Source of the DNA: CAYQUO01 sp964420835 | GTDB lineage: Bacteria > Chloroflexota > Anaerolineae > Anaerolineales > Anaerolineaceae | Length of the DNA: 49,390 bases | Assembly: GCA_964420835.1 (NCBI GenBank) | Contig: CAYQUO010000021.1 | Coordinates: 1 to 49,390 of the forward strand | Reading direction: 5' to 3' | In this document: one piece after another, positions 1 through 8,515 of the stretch | Position numbering within the stretch: the first letter of the stretch is position 1 | Layout of the letters: each line of letters starts with the position of its first letter | The notes under the pieces: model-generated | Told to the model about the DNA's origin: nothing | The model's input: the letters and a program-made list of their open reading frames with translations, nothing else | The model's database searches: none | Translations under genes and position numbers: made by a program

Positions 1-278
<278 letters not shown>

Positions 279-360
279 TGTGGTGCGGAGAACTGGGTAC
301 TTTTTACTCCATGATCCATCCCCCCCCATGCTGTTCGAATAATCACTTGATAAGAAAGTC

Positions 361-478
361 TCTTGGTGATCTGAGCGACGGTGGTACACCCGGCCACATC
401 CCGAACCCGGCAGTTAAGGCCGTCAGCGCTGATGGTACTTGGGGGGCGACCCCCCGGGAGAGTAGGTCATTGCCAAGA
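361..478 (+). rRNA. rrf: 5S ribosomal RNA
   Basis: A 118-nt sequence with the 5S fold. The 10-bp terminal stem pairs TCTTGGTGAT (361-370) with ATTGCCAAGA (469-478). The conserved internal segments 'CACCCGGCCACATCCCGAACCCGG' (here quoted only in part: CACATCCCGAACCCGG) and 'GGAGAGTAGGTCATTGCC' are present. It lies about 80 nt after 23S in the same orientation, as in a standard rRNA operon. Confidence 0.95.
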
Positions 479-488
479 GGCTTTTTTT
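469..488 (+). terminator. Terminator formed by the 5S terminal stem and a T run
   Basis: The 3' strand of the 5S terminal stem continues into CAAGAGGC and then TTTTTTT (482-488). The matching upstream strand GTCTCTTGG begins just before the mature 5S. The extended stem plus the T tract should end rRNA transcription. Confidence 0.6.
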
Positions 489-596
489 ATTCCCACCCTG
501 GCTGGCTTTGTCACCGCCAAACCCCGTAAACTTGTCATCCCAATTGAGAATAACCTTGCCAACACCCGAGGCTGACCGTTTTAAAAAAATTCGGAT

Positions 597-625
597 TTGA
601 CATTTATTAATCTTTCTCTTATAAT
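597..625 (+). promoter_or_regulatory. Consensus sigma-70 promoter for rpsU-infA
   Basis: A TTGACA -35 box (597-602) and a TATAAT -10 box (620-625) are separated by 17 nt, both perfect matches to the housekeeping consensus. Transcription would start near 632, leaving a leader of about 180 nt before rpsU that contains a hairpin and T run. Confidence 0.85.
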
Positions 626-751
626 GGGTTGTGCAAGTGTTCCAAGCACCTGCATCGACAAAGAAAAAGCCTTTCGATCTTAACAATATATGGAGGGCCG
701 CAGCAGATAACATTTACAGCAAAATGAAATGCGTACCAATTGTAAATGATA

Positions 752-782
752 GCGGCCGCCTGTATTGTGAGCCGCTTTTTTT
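752..782 (+). terminator. Leader hairpin with T run upstream of rpsU (possible attenuator)
   Basis: GCGGC (752-756) can pair with GCCGC (771-775), followed directly by seven T residues (776-782). It lies between the strong promoter and the rpsU ribosome binding site, so it could prematurely end the rpsU-infA transcript. Regulation is inferred; no alternative anti-terminator fold was worked out. Confidence 0.5.
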
Positions 783-814
783 ATTCCCCTGACAGAGGGG
801 AGGTGAGAATAAGT

Positions 815-1012
815 ATGCCAAGTGTGTATCTTCGCCAGAATGAATCGCAGGATCAATTGCTGAAGCGGTTCCGCAAGAAGGTCGTCAAGTCCGGCGTCCT
901 AAGCACCGTCCGACGCAAGCGATGGTTCATTTCAAAGAGCGAACTCCGCCGTGTGGAACGGAAAAAATCAATGCGACGTGTAAAACGCCGCCAGATCGGG
1001 AGGATCGAGTAA
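815..1012 (+). CDS. rpsU: 30S ribosomal protein bS21
   Basis: A 65-residue, very basic protein starting MPSVYLRQNES, with the bS21 hallmarks 'LLKRFRKKV' and 'SGVLSTVRRK' followed by an Arg/Lys-rich tail. bS21 binds the 30S platform near the anti-Shine-Dalgarno region and helps initiation. The ATG at 815 is chosen because it follows a strong GGGGAGGTGAG ribosome binding site (about 796-806). A longer reading frame from 746 would run through the leader hairpin and adds residues absent from the family. It is co-directional with infA, 54 nt downstream, so the two probably share the promoter at 597-625. Confidence 0.93.
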   Translation: MPSVYLRQNESQDQLLKRFRKKVVKSGVLSTVRRKRWFISKSELRRVERKKSMRRVKRRQIGRIE

Positions 1013-1066
1013 CACTACACTCGGTAATCCGGGCTCTCCCGGGCATATTGTGTGGATGAGGTGATT

Positions 1067-1318
1067 ATGGCTAAAGAAGAGGATAAGATCAGCATGGAAG
1101 GCACCATTGTGGAAGCCCTTCCGGGAACCCAGTTCAGGGTCCGCCTGGAAAATGACCATACGGTGCTTGCCTACCTTTCCGGCAAGATGCGAAAATATTA
1201 TATCCGCATCCTGCTGGGGGACAAAGTACGTGTGGAGATGTCGCCCTACGACCTCACTCGCGGCCGAATTGTATACCGTCACCGCAAACAGCACGAAGTC
1301 GCCCCTGAAGGCGATTGA
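1067..1318 (+). CDS. infA: Translation initiation factor IF-1
   Basis: An 83-residue S1/OB-fold protein. The family signatures 'EGTIVEALPG', 'FRVRLEN', 'GKMRK', 'IRILLGDKV' and 'MSPYDLTRGRI' are all present, with a short C-terminal extension past the usual ~72 residues. IF-1 occupies the A site of the 30S subunit during initiation. The ATG at 1067 (MAKEEDK) follows a GATGAGGTG binding site and matches the family N terminus; an upstream in-frame start at 1052 would add five residues. It is the last gene of the rpsU-infA unit and is followed by a clear terminator. Confidence 0.95.
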   Translation: MAKEEDKISMEGTIVEALPGTQFRVRLENDHTVLAYLSGKMRKYYIRILLGDKVRVEMSPYDLTRGRIVYRHRKQHEVAPEGD

Positions 1319-1403
1319 AACCCGGAATTGTCCATTATAAATCGATGTTCATCACGATGCCGTCAGCAGGTGCTGGCGGCATTTGTCCCCCCAAGGAAAA
1401 ATC

Positions 1404-1434
1404 AAGCCGGCACCAGGGATGTGCCGGCTTTTTT
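1404..1434. terminator. Bidirectional terminator between infA and the PFOR-linked flavoprotein
   Basis: AAGCCGGCAC (1404-1413) pairs with GTGCCGGCTT (1421-1430) around a 7-nt loop, followed by a T run on the plus strand. An A-rich stretch just upstream gives a T-rich tail on the minus strand too. It sits between two convergent transcripts. Confidence 0.85.
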
Positions 1435-1452
1435 AAGCGATACCCCGTTTGC

Positions 1453-2460
1453 TTATAATCTAATCCGGTTGTCAAAGCTTGTCAGGGCTTTCATGTAATT
1501 CGCCCGTTCGAAGGCTGAAGGGTCGGCAACTGCCTGCTGGCTCATGCTTCCCTGCATCTGCTGGATGGAGTCATACTCCATCTGTTCCATCCAGGCAATC
1601 AGGTCCTTTTGGATTTCTCCTATTCGCCCAATACCTTTCGCCAACAGTTCCGAAGCCATCTGCACCACACTTGCCCCGGCCATCATAGCCTTCAACACAT
1701 CCCGCGCTTCATGAATGCCGGTCGTCAGGGCCAGATCTGCTTTTACCCGCCCATACAGGATGGCAATCCATCTTAATGGCAGTCGCATTTCCTTGGAAGT
1801 ACTGAGTTCGATGCTGGGAACAACTTCCAGCGTTTCAATATCCAAGTCAGGCTGGTAGAACCGGTTGAAAAGCACCAGCCCGTTTGCCCCGGCATCCACC
1901 AGCCGTTGGGTCAGATTTGGAAGCGAGGTGAAGAACGGGCTCAGTTTCACTGCCAGTGGGATCTTAACCTGCTCGCGGATGCTTTGCACCAGATCCACAT
2001 GGTCATTTTCCAATTTCCGCCCATCCAGCCCGGAGTCCGTTGGCAAATAGTAAATGTTCAACTCCAGTGCATCTGCCCCGGCTTCCTGCATCCGTCCGGC
2101 ATAATCCACCCAGCCCCCTTTTGAAATCCCGTTCAGGCTGGCGATGATCGGAATATCAAGCGAAGTTTTTAACTTTTGGATTAGTTCCAGGTAACTTTCC
2201 GGTCCAACATTATATCGCTCCATTTCCGGGAAATAGGTCATTGCCTCGGCGTGAGATTCCGTGCCCTGGCTAAGGAAGAAGTCCAAAGCCCGGCTTTCAT
2301 GGATGATTTGTTCTTCAAACAGCGAGTACATCACAACCGCACTGGCCCCGGCATCTTCCAGGCGCCTGGCAACGTCCACCTTCTTGGAAAAAGGAGAGGC
2401 ACCAGCCACCAGCGGATTCTTTAGTTTTAGTCCCAGATAGGTAGTGCTCAAGTCGGTCAT
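1453..2460 (-). CDS. Dihydroorotate dehydrogenase-like flavoprotein coupled to PFOR
   Basis: A 335-residue TIM-barrel protein of the PyrD (class 1A-like) superfamily: N-terminal 'YLGLKLKNPLVAGASPF', central 'ALELNIYYLPTDSG', 'VKLSPF', then the FMN phosphate region 'MMAGASVVQMASELL'. In class 1A enzymes the segment after 'E-x-N' reads 'NxSCPN' and carries the catalytic Cys; here it reads 'NIYYLPTD', so that Cys is absent and orotate chemistry is unlikely. The ATG overlaps the PFOR stop by 4 nt (ATGA), so the two are probably translationally coupled. Related proteins beside PFOR are known in several phyla, but their reaction is not established as far as I know. No ribosome binding site of its own is obvious. 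Confidence 0.85.
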   Translation of the reverse strand: MTDLSTTYLGLKLKNPLVAGASPFSKKVDVARRLEDAGASAVVMYSLFEEQIIHESRALDFFLSQGTESHAEAMTYFPEMERYNVGPESYLELIQKLKTSLDIPIIASLNGISKGGWVDYAGRMQEAGADALELNIYYLPTDSGLDGRKLENDHVDLVQSIREQVKIPLAVKLSPFFTSLPNLTQRLVDAGANGLVLFNRFYQPDLDIETLEVVPSIELSTSKEMRLPLRWIAILYGRVKADLALTTGIHEARDVLKAMMAGASVVQMASELLAKGIGRIGEIQKDLIAWMEQMEYDSIQQMQGSMSQQAVADPSAFERANYMKALTSFDNRIRL

Positions 2461-5400
2461 GTTTGTTCTCCTTGGCTTGCTGCGGGCTTCTTTTTGGCAC
2501 TGTAATCGATGGCGGCCATTTGCTTGTACAGCTCCCAGCGGTCTTTTACATCCTCCCGGGCCATCCGCATCAGTTCTTCCGCCCGGCGTTCGTCAGCCTG
2601 TAGCAGCATACGGTAGCGGGTTTCATTATATGCATAATCCTCCAACCGCGCGGTTGGGTCCTTTGAATCCAGGATCAACGGGTTCAACCCCTGCTCGACC
2701 AGGTCCGGATTGTAGCGGTACAACGGCCAGAAGCCGGATTGCACTGCCAGTTTCTGTTGTTCCAGGCCTTTACGCATATCAATCCCGTGATTGATGCAAT
2801 GGCTGTATGCCAACAGAAGGGATGGCCCCTCGTATGCATCCGCCTCAAGAATCGCCTTCAAAGTATGGGCATCATTGGCGCCCATGGCAATCCTGGCAAC
2901 ATACACATATCCATAGGCCATGGCGATCATGCCCATGTCCTTCTTCGGAAGCCCCTTGCCATTGGCGGCGAACTTGGCAACCGCCGCCCGCGGGGTGGAC
3001 TTGGAGGCCTGCCCACCGGTGTTGGAGTAAACCTCCGTATCCAACACCAGAATGTTCACATTCCGCCCGGTGGCCATTACATGATCCAGACCGCCAAAGC
3101 CGATATCATAAGCCCAGCCATCACCGCCAATGATCCAGACGCTCTTGCGCACAAGGTGGTCCGCAATTGCGACCAGTTGGGGAGCCCGCTCGTCTTTTGA
3201 TCGCGCAAGGCGTTCCTTCAGCAGTGCAACCCGTTCCCTCTGGTTTTGGATCCCGGCTTCATCCTTTTGTTCCGCCTTCAGGAGCGCCTCCACCAGGTCC
3301 TCTCCCACTTCCTGGCTGAACTGGGTTAATAGTTCGCGGGCATATTCGTTCTGCTTGTCCAAGGTAAGTCGCATCCCCAGGCCAAACTCGGCATTATCCT
3401 CGAACAGGGAATTTGACCAGGCCGGCCCGCGTCCGCTATTATCCACGCACCACGGCGTCGTTGGCAGGTTGCCCCCATAAATCGATGAGCAGCCGGTGGC
3501 ATTGGCGATCACTGCCCGGTCGCCGAACAATTGTGAGACCAGCCGTATGTAGGGCGTCTCACCGCAGCCTCCGCACGCTCCCGAAAATTCGAACAGCGGT
3601 CTTAACAACTGGGAGGTTTTCACCGTTGTCGGCTGGAACCGTGTCCGGTCCGGGTCCGGGATCTTCAGGAAGTACTCCCAATTCTTTCTTTCTCTCTCAC
3701 GCAACGGGAGCTGCTCAGTCATGTTGATCGCCTTGCGCCCTGCCTGCGTCTTGTCCTTTGCCGGGCAGGCTTCCACACACAATGCACAGCCGGTGCAATC
3801 TTCCGGTGCCACCTGGATTGTGTAAACCATATCCGGAAGTTCCTTGAACTTGGCTTCAGTGGACTTAAAGGTTGGCGGGGCGTTCTGCAGTTCCGCTTGC
3901 GGGTAAACCTTCTGCCGGATCGCCGAATGTGGGCAAACAAAGGCACACTTGCCACACTGAATGCACAGGTCAGGCTCCCATACCGGGATCTCCAGGGCAA
4001 TGTTGCGTTTTTCCCACTGGCTTGTGGCTGTCGGGAAGCTTCCATCCACCGGGAGTGCGCTCACCGGCAGGTCATCACCATTAAACGCCAGTATTGGTCC
4101 GATCACTTTCTGCACGAATTCCGGGGCTTCCTTTGAAACCGGATCTCGTCGTTTTATCGTGCTGGTCACCTGCGCAGGCACCTTTACCTCGTGAAGGTTC
4201 TTCAGCGTGTTGTCCACTGCATCATAATTCTGTTTCACCACTGCTTCGCCGCGTTTCCCGTAGGTCTTTTTAATGCTTTTCTTGATCTCGTTAATGGCCT
4301 CATCCGTGGGCAGAACCCCGCTGATGGCAAAGAAGCAGGTCTGCATGATCGTGTTCACCCTGCCACCCATTCCCAACCGCTCCGCCATGTCATAGCCATC
4401 GATCACGAAGAAGCGCAACTTTTTGTCGATCAATGCCTGCTGCACTTCCCTGGGCAAATACTCCCAAACCTCATCCGGCCCGTAGGTACTGTTCAGCAGA
4501 AAGGTTCCACCGGGCTTGGCGTATTTCAGCATGTCCAAGCGCTCCAGAAATGTGAACTGGTGACAGGCAACGAAATTGGCATCGTTGGCACCGATCAGGT
4601 ACGGTGCCCGAATGGGCCGTGGACCAAAACGCAGATGGGAGGTGGTAGCCGTGCCCGATTTTTTCGAGTCGTAAACGAAATATCCCTGTGCTCCAAAATT
4701 GGTCTCCTCGCCAATGATCTTGATGGAGTTCTTGTTCGCCCCCACGGTGCCATCTGCGCCCAGGCCAAAGAACACACAGCGAACAGTATCCTCTGGTTCG
4801 ATCGAGAAACCGGCGTCAAAGTCCAGGCTGGTCTGGCTGACGTCATCCTGGATGCCCACAGTAAAATGATTCTTCGGCTCGTCCTTCTTCAGTTCGTCAA
4901 ATACCGCCTTCACCATCCCTGGGGTGAACTCCTTGCTCGAGAGCCCGTAACGCCCACCGGTGATTATGGGCATGTTCTTGAAAGGTGCCACACCCTTTGC
5001 CAATCCTTCAACGATCGCCGTGATTCCATCCTGATACAGCGGTTCGCCGGCAGCCCCGGCTTCCTTCGTCCTATCAAGGAAGGCAATCTTCTTCACGCTC
5101 GCAGGTAATGCCTGCACAAAATGCTGCATCGAGAACGGACGATACAGCCGCACAGATAACACACCCACCTTTTCGCCCTTGTCAGCCAGGTATTTGGCGG
5201 TCTCCTCCGCTGTTTCCGCCCCGGAACACATGGCCACGATCACCCGCTCGGCATCGGGCGCTCCGCTGTAGTCAAACAGGTGGTACTGCCTGCCGGTTAA
5301 TTTGGCAAAACGGTCCATGGCTTTTTGTACAATTCCGGCACAGGCATCATAATACGGGTTGATCGTCTCACGGGCCTGGAAGAACACATCCGGGTTCATA

Positions 5401-6056
5401 GCAGTTCCCCGCAGCACCGGATTATCCGGGGAGAGTGCCCGCTCCCGGACGGCAAGCACCAGGTCTATGTCGATCATCTTCCGCATATCATCTTCCGTTA
5501 ACTGTTCAATCTTGTTCACTTCGGATGATGTTCTGAAGCCATCGAAGAAGTGCAAGAACGGGACCCGGGATTCAAGCGTGGCCGCAGCCGATATCAGGGC
5601 ATTATCCTGTGCCTCCTGGGCCGAGCGGGATGCCAGCAGGGCGAACCCGGTTCCCCGTGTTGCCATCACATCGGAGTGATCCCCAAAAATTGAAAGTGCG
5701 TGGGTGGCAATGGAGCGGGCAGCCACATGGAATACCGTCGGGGTCAGTTCGCCGGCGATCTTGAACATGTTTGGGATCATCAACAGCAGCCCCTGGGATG
5801 CTGTGAAGGTAGTGGTCAACGAGCCGGTCGTCAACGCGCCATGCACGGCACCAGCCGCGCCCCCTTCGGATTGCATCTCGATCACAGTCGGCACGGTTCC
5901 CCAGATGTTCCGGATCCCTGCGGCGGAATAGGCATCAGAAAATTCCCCCATGCTCGAGGAAGGTGTAATCGGATATATGGCAATAACTTCGTTAATTCGA
6001 TAGGTTACGAAGGCTACTGCTTCGTTTGCATCAATCGTGATCATGTTTCGTTTCAT
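2457..6056 (-). CDS. nifJ: Pyruvate:ferredoxin (flavodoxin) oxidoreductase, single-chain
   Basis: A 1199-residue homodimer-type PFOR, the usual length. It oxidises pyruvate with CoA to acetyl-CoA, CO2 and reduced ferredoxin in the cytoplasm. In order: N-terminal pyrimidine-binding domain ('IYPITPSSSMGEF'), gamma/EKR domain ('GLGADGTVGANKNSIKII'), a ferredoxin domain with two [4Fe-4S] motifs (CIQCGKCAFVCP and CTGCALCVEACP), then the TPP domain with CGGCGETP, 'ANATGCSSIYGG' and 'GGDGWAYDIGFGG', and a conserved late Cys in 'YSHCINHG'. The start matches family N termini and is preceded by a GGAG. A DHOD-like gene overlaps its stop. Direct repeats lie upstream at 6065-6108. Confidence 0.97.
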   Translation of the reverse strand: MKRNMITIDANEAVAFVTYRINEVIAIYPITPSSSMGEFSDAYSAAGIRNIWGTVPTVIEMQSEGGAAGAVHGALTTGSLTTTFTASQGLLLMIPNMFKIAGELTPTVFHVAARSIATHALSIFGDHSDVMATRGTGFALLASRSAQEAQDNALISAAATLESRVPFLHFFDGFRTSSEVNKIEQLTEDDMRKMIDIDLVLAVRERALSPDNPVLRGTAMNPDVFFQARETINPYYDACAGIVQKAMDRFAKLTGRQYHLFDYSGAPDAERVIVAMCSGAETAEETAKYLADKGEKVGVLSVRLYRPFSMQHFVQALPASVKKIAFLDRTKEAGAAGEPLYQDGITAIVEGLAKGVAPFKNMPIITGGRYGLSSKEFTPGMVKAVFDELKKDEPKNHFTVGIQDDVSQTSLDFDAGFSIEPEDTVRCVFFGLGADGTVGANKNSIKIIGEETNFGAQGYFVYDSKKSGTATTSHLRFGPRPIRAPYLIGANDANFVACHQFTFLERLDMLKYAKPGGTFLLNSTYGPDEVWEYLPREVQQALIDKKLRFFVIDGYDMAERLGMGGRVNTIMQTCFFAISGVLPTDEAINEIKKSIKKTYGKRGEAVVKQNYDAVDNTLKNLHEVKVPAQVTSTIKRRDPVSKEAPEFVQKVIGPILAFNGDDLPVSALPVDGSFPTATSQWEKRNIALEIPVWEPDLCIQCGKCAFVCPHSAIRQKVYPQAELQNAPPTFKSTEAKFKELPDMVYTIQVAPEDCTGCALCVEACPAKDKTQAGRKAINMTEQLPLRERERKNWEYFLKIPDPDRTRFQPTTVKTSQLLRPLFEFSGACGGCGETPYIRLVSQLFGDRAVIANATGCSSIYGGNLPTTPWCVDNSGRGPAWSNSLFEDNAEFGLGMRLTLDKQNEYARELLTQFSQEVGEDLVEALLKAEQKDEAGIQNQRERVALLKERLARSKDERAPQLVAIADHLVRKSVWIIGGDGWAYDIGFGGLDHVMATGRNVNILVLDTEVYSNTGGQASKSTPRAAVAKFAANGKGLPKKDMGMIAMAYGYVYVARIAMGANDAHTLKAILEADAYEGPSLLLAYSHCINHGIDMRKGLEQQKLAVQSGFWPLYRYNPDLVEQGLNPLILDSKDPTARLEDYAYNETRYRMLLQADERRAEELMRMAREDVKDRWELYKQMAAIDYSAKKKPAASQGEQT

Positions 6057-6064
6057 GGTGCTGC

Positions 6065-6108
6065 TCCAGTGTTATTGTAGTCCAGTAATATGTGGCTATT
6101 CCAGTAAT
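6065..6108. repeat. Short direct repeats upstream of nifJ (possible regulator sites)
   Basis: TCCAGTAAT occurs at 6081-6089 and again at 6100-6108, exactly 19 bp apart, with a degenerate third copy TCCAGTGTT at 6065-6073. On the coding strand of nifJ these read ATTACTGGA. Spacing near two helical turns on one DNA face fits binding by a dimeric regulator, but no known motif is recognised. Confidence 0.35.
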
Positions 6109-6196
6109 TCCTTAACGATTTACCTGTCTAAACATCTTCGGTTCGAGTATAGCCCCCATGTCCACCTTCGTATAGTACCAATGGTCATGGAAATAA

Positions 6197-6763
6197 TTAG
6201 CATCCTGTCATACTTGCTGGCCCATTTGTGCGGATTTGGTCAATATAAGGACGGGCCAACAGAAGGCTGGCAAGGCTCTTGCCATCCTCGATCTCCCCGT
6301 TTTCCGCCATATGCAAGGCTTCCGCAACAGAAATGGCCTCCACCCTGAGAAATTCATCCTCGTCAGCCTTCAGCGGTGCCGCTGCCAATTTGGTCGCCAG
6401 GAAAACATGCATGTATTCACTTGAATACCCGGGGGCCAGGAAAAACTTCCCCAGTAGTCGAAGGTTTCCGGCAGCCATCCCCGTCTCCTCCCGAATTTCC
6501 CTTCCTGCGCACCCCACGGGGTCTTCCCCGGAGTTCAACACGCCGGCTGGCAGTTCCAGCAATTCCCGCCTGGCGCCGGGCCGGAACTGGCGCACAAAGA
6601 GAATCCGTCCCGCCTCATCAATAGGGATGATCGTGACGGCTCCCGGATGGTTCACCAGGTCGTACCGGGTTTCTCTGCCATTGGGCAGCAACATCGTCAC
6701 CAGTTCCACATTGAATGCCTTGCCCGTGAATACAGTATTGCGTTGGATCTCTTTAAATTCCAT
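6197..6763 (-). CDS. NUDIX hydrolase, ADP-ribose pyrophosphatase type
   Basis: A 188-residue cytoplasmic protein. The NUDIX box (G-x5-E-x7-REUxEExGU) is intact: it starts in 'GVLNSGED' and ends 'REIREETGM'. The N-terminal 'RYDLVNHPGAVTIIPID' and 'VRQFRPGARRELLELPAG' are typical of ADP-ribose pyrophosphatases, which split ADP-ribose or similar nucleotide sugars into AMP and a sugar phosphate. I chose the start at 6763 (MEFKEIQRN); the open frame extends to 6814, but that extension contains a stem-loop that looks like the end of the LysM transcript. It is monocistronic or follows the LysM gene, 105 nt upstream. Confidence 0.85.
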   Translation of the reverse strand: MEFKEIQRNTVFTGKAFNVELVTMLLPNGRETRYDLVNHPGAVTIIPIDEAGRILFVRQFRPGARRELLELPAGVLNSGEDPVGCAGREIREETGMAAGNLRLLGKFFLAPGYSSEYMHVFLATKLAAAPLKADEDEFLRVEAISVAEALHMAENGEIEDGKSLASLLLARPYIDQIRTNGPASMTGC

Positions 6764-6790
6764 TTTCCGGCACCTTATATTTACAAGATG

Positions 6791-6822
6791 AAAGCCTGGC
6801 GGCTGACTCATCACCAGGCTTT
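6791..6822 (-). terminator. Terminator-like stem-loop after the LysM gene
   Basis: AAAGCCTGG (6791-6799) pairs perfectly with CCAGGCTTT (6814-6822) around a 14-nt loop. On the minus strand it lies 46 nt after the LysM stop codon and is followed by a weak T-rich stretch. It argues for the shorter start of the NUDIX gene. Confidence 0.5.
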
Positions 6823-6867
6823 CAATTCTTTTAGAGCAGGGTCTCTCTCGTTCGCCCCATGGGTCGA

Positions 6868-7515
6868 TCAGGGAATGTTCAAAACCTGGCCGGCCGTCAG
6901 CGTTTCCGTTGCCAGGTTGTTGGCTATGATAATGGCATTCGGGTCCACATCACCAAAATAACATGCAATTGAATTCACCGTGTCACCGCTTCTGACTGTG
7001 TAAGTCGCCGGATGAGGCACAAGGTATCGATTTCCTCCACTCCAGTTGCCGCTTGGAGGGATTTGCAACGTGGTGCCTGGTGCCACCTGGCTGCTGTTGG
7101 AAAGGTTGTTCAACGTCAACAACTCGGCAACATCCAGGTTGAACCGCCGGGCTATGCAATACGGGAACTCGCCAGATTGCAGGGTGTAACTGGTCGGGCG
7201 AGTGGTCACATAGGTAGGCTGGACAATCGGCACAGCCGTGCCGGATACCTCCGGATTCGAGCCTGGCACCGTTGGTTGTGTTGTCACGCTACCTGCAACA
7301 GCCTCCGCTTCTTGGGTAACCGCCAAGCCCTCTTGTGGGGTGGCTGGAGTTGGCAGGCTGGTTTCTGCCGCTTTGGCTGCCGGCAAGGTGTTGATTTCGA
7401 AGAGAGCCACGGTTGGTGTGGCAGTAGGTGCCTTCGAAGCCGAACGCGAGCACGCCGGAACAGCCAGAATTATCAGGATGCTGAGGATACTTAGGATCAC
7501 AAGTTTCTTGTTCAT
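6868..7515 (-). CDS. LysM-domain lipoprotein
   Basis: A 215-residue exported protein. The N terminus (MNKKLVILSILSILIILAV) is a signal peptide ending in a lipobox-like AVPAC, so it is probably lipid-anchored outside the cell membrane. A Thr/Pro/Ala-rich linker of about 90 residues follows, then two LysM modules: one from 'YTLQSGEFPYCIARRFN' and one from 'YTVRSGDTVNSIACYFG'. Each carries a Cys in the position after 'Y/S-C/IA', possibly disulfide-linked. LysM modules bind peptidoglycan or chitin-like glycans. The start at 7515 has a GAAGGGAG binding site; an earlier in-frame start at 7563 would bury the signal peptide. Confidence 0.85.
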   Translation of the reverse strand: MNKKLVILSILSILIILAVPACSRSASKAPTATPTVALFEINTLPAAKAAETSLPTPATPQEGLAVTQEAEAVAGSVTTQPTVPGSNPEVSGTAVPIVQPTYVTTRPTSYTLQSGEFPYCIARRFNLDVAELLTLNNLSNSSQVAPGTTLQIPPSGNWSGGNRYLVPHPATYTVRSGDTVNSIACYFGDVDPNAIIIANNLATETLTAGQVLNIP

Positions 7516-7563
7516 GGAAGACTCCCTTCTTCCAAAAAGATGATTTGATGGTAGCATAACCAT

Positions 7564-8101
7564 GATTCTACGTCAAGCACCCAATTGCACGGATATTCAC
7601 TGGCCATTTTCCGCTGTAACCCCATCTTTATCCCTGCAGGCAAACCGGAAGACCTCCCAAACACCCTCAAGTCCATTTATGGCTTTTCTCGGTAATGCAG
7701 CCTGCGGTGAACAAACCAGGCGGGAAACAACCGGTAACCCGAAATTTGTTGCCTTTTGAAATAATGGCGGGAACACTTGCATCAATAACAGCCAGCTGAT
7801 AAAGGTCGCCCTGAGTTCTCAACTAGGTTCGAGGGGAAACAGATATTTCCCTGATCAAAGACCGGGTTGACCAACTTGAATACTGACAGCACCCCAATGG
7901 AGATGAAAAGAAGAATGAAAGTGAAGCCACCTGTCAGCACCCACCGCGCAGTCCCTGGCGATTCCATTACCATGGTCAGTGTTCCAGGCAGTCTATCGCG
8001 GACGGACAGCGGCCATGGCAGCCCAGGAGTCCATTAGGATCCATTATTCGTTCGAATTCGTCATTATGCAGCGCCCGGGCTGTCAGTTCCCATCTTTATT
8101 G
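7564..8101. other. Gene-poor stretch of 538 bp
   Basis: No reading frame here has a convincing ribosome binding site or family resemblance. A 63-codon minus-strand frame (7782-7973) encodes one possible membrane helix but has no binding site. No repeat, tRNA or hairpin stands out. Confidence 0.5.
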
Positions 8102-8281
8102 TTACAGCCCCTTTAGGGATGTGGCCAGCAGGAGCAGTAAAAATCCGACCAGCACCAGCCAGAATGCCAGCCCGGAAAGAACAGGGATGCTGACCAGTTT
8201 CGCCAGCAAACCCACCGCACCCAGGACCAGTGCGATCCACCATGTGCTCCGTTTTGGTGAAGACAACCTCATTTTCGCCAT
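8102..8281 (-). CDS. Small two-helix membrane protein of unknown function
   Basis: A 59-residue protein: a short basic N terminus (MAKMRLSSPKRS) and two hydrophobic segments, roughly residues 14-28 and 33-56, joined by a short turn. The start at 8281 follows a strong AAGGAGGGA binding site, which is the main reason to accept the gene; the longer frame to 8341 has no such signal. I do not recognise the family. It stands alone on the minus strand, divergent from the glucosylglycerate operon. Confidence 0.65.
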   Translation of the reverse strand: MAKMRLSSPKRSTWWIALVLGAVGLLAKLVSIPVLSGLAFWLVLVGFLLLLLATSLKGL

Positions 8282-8443
8282 ACTTCCCTCCTTGTCGATG
8301 ATTAAATATTTGACTGAAAAATTATACCTTCCATTGTTCATACTGGGTGTTACAAAATATCAGGGTTTCATCCCCGGCCTTAAAGGGTTTGGCAGTTCCT
8401 GCCGGTTGGGCAGTTGTGCTCTCAAGGTTGCCGGGTGGTTGGT

Positions 8444-8472
8444 TTGACATCCCTTTCAAAGCATGTTACTTT
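8444..8472 (+). promoter_or_regulatory. Promoter of the glucosylglycerate operon
   Basis: TTGACA (8444-8449), a 17-nt spacer, then TACTTT (8467-8472, 4 of 6 consensus bases). The predicted transcript start near 8479 lies about 37 nt before the first gene. Confidence 0.6.
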
Positions 8473-8515
8473 AATGAATAAGATTTGATCAGGGGGATTG
8501 ATTGGAAAGGAGATT

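Noticed and set aside
4191..5108. 305-codon plus-strand open frame
   Set aside because: It lies entirely antisense within nifJ, has no ribosome binding site, and its sequence resembles no family; it is a codon-bias shadow.
7782..7973. 63-codon minus-strand frame with one hydrophobic segment
   Set aside because: It has no ribosome binding site, and its second half is not protein-like. It could be a small membrane protein, but I cannot support it.
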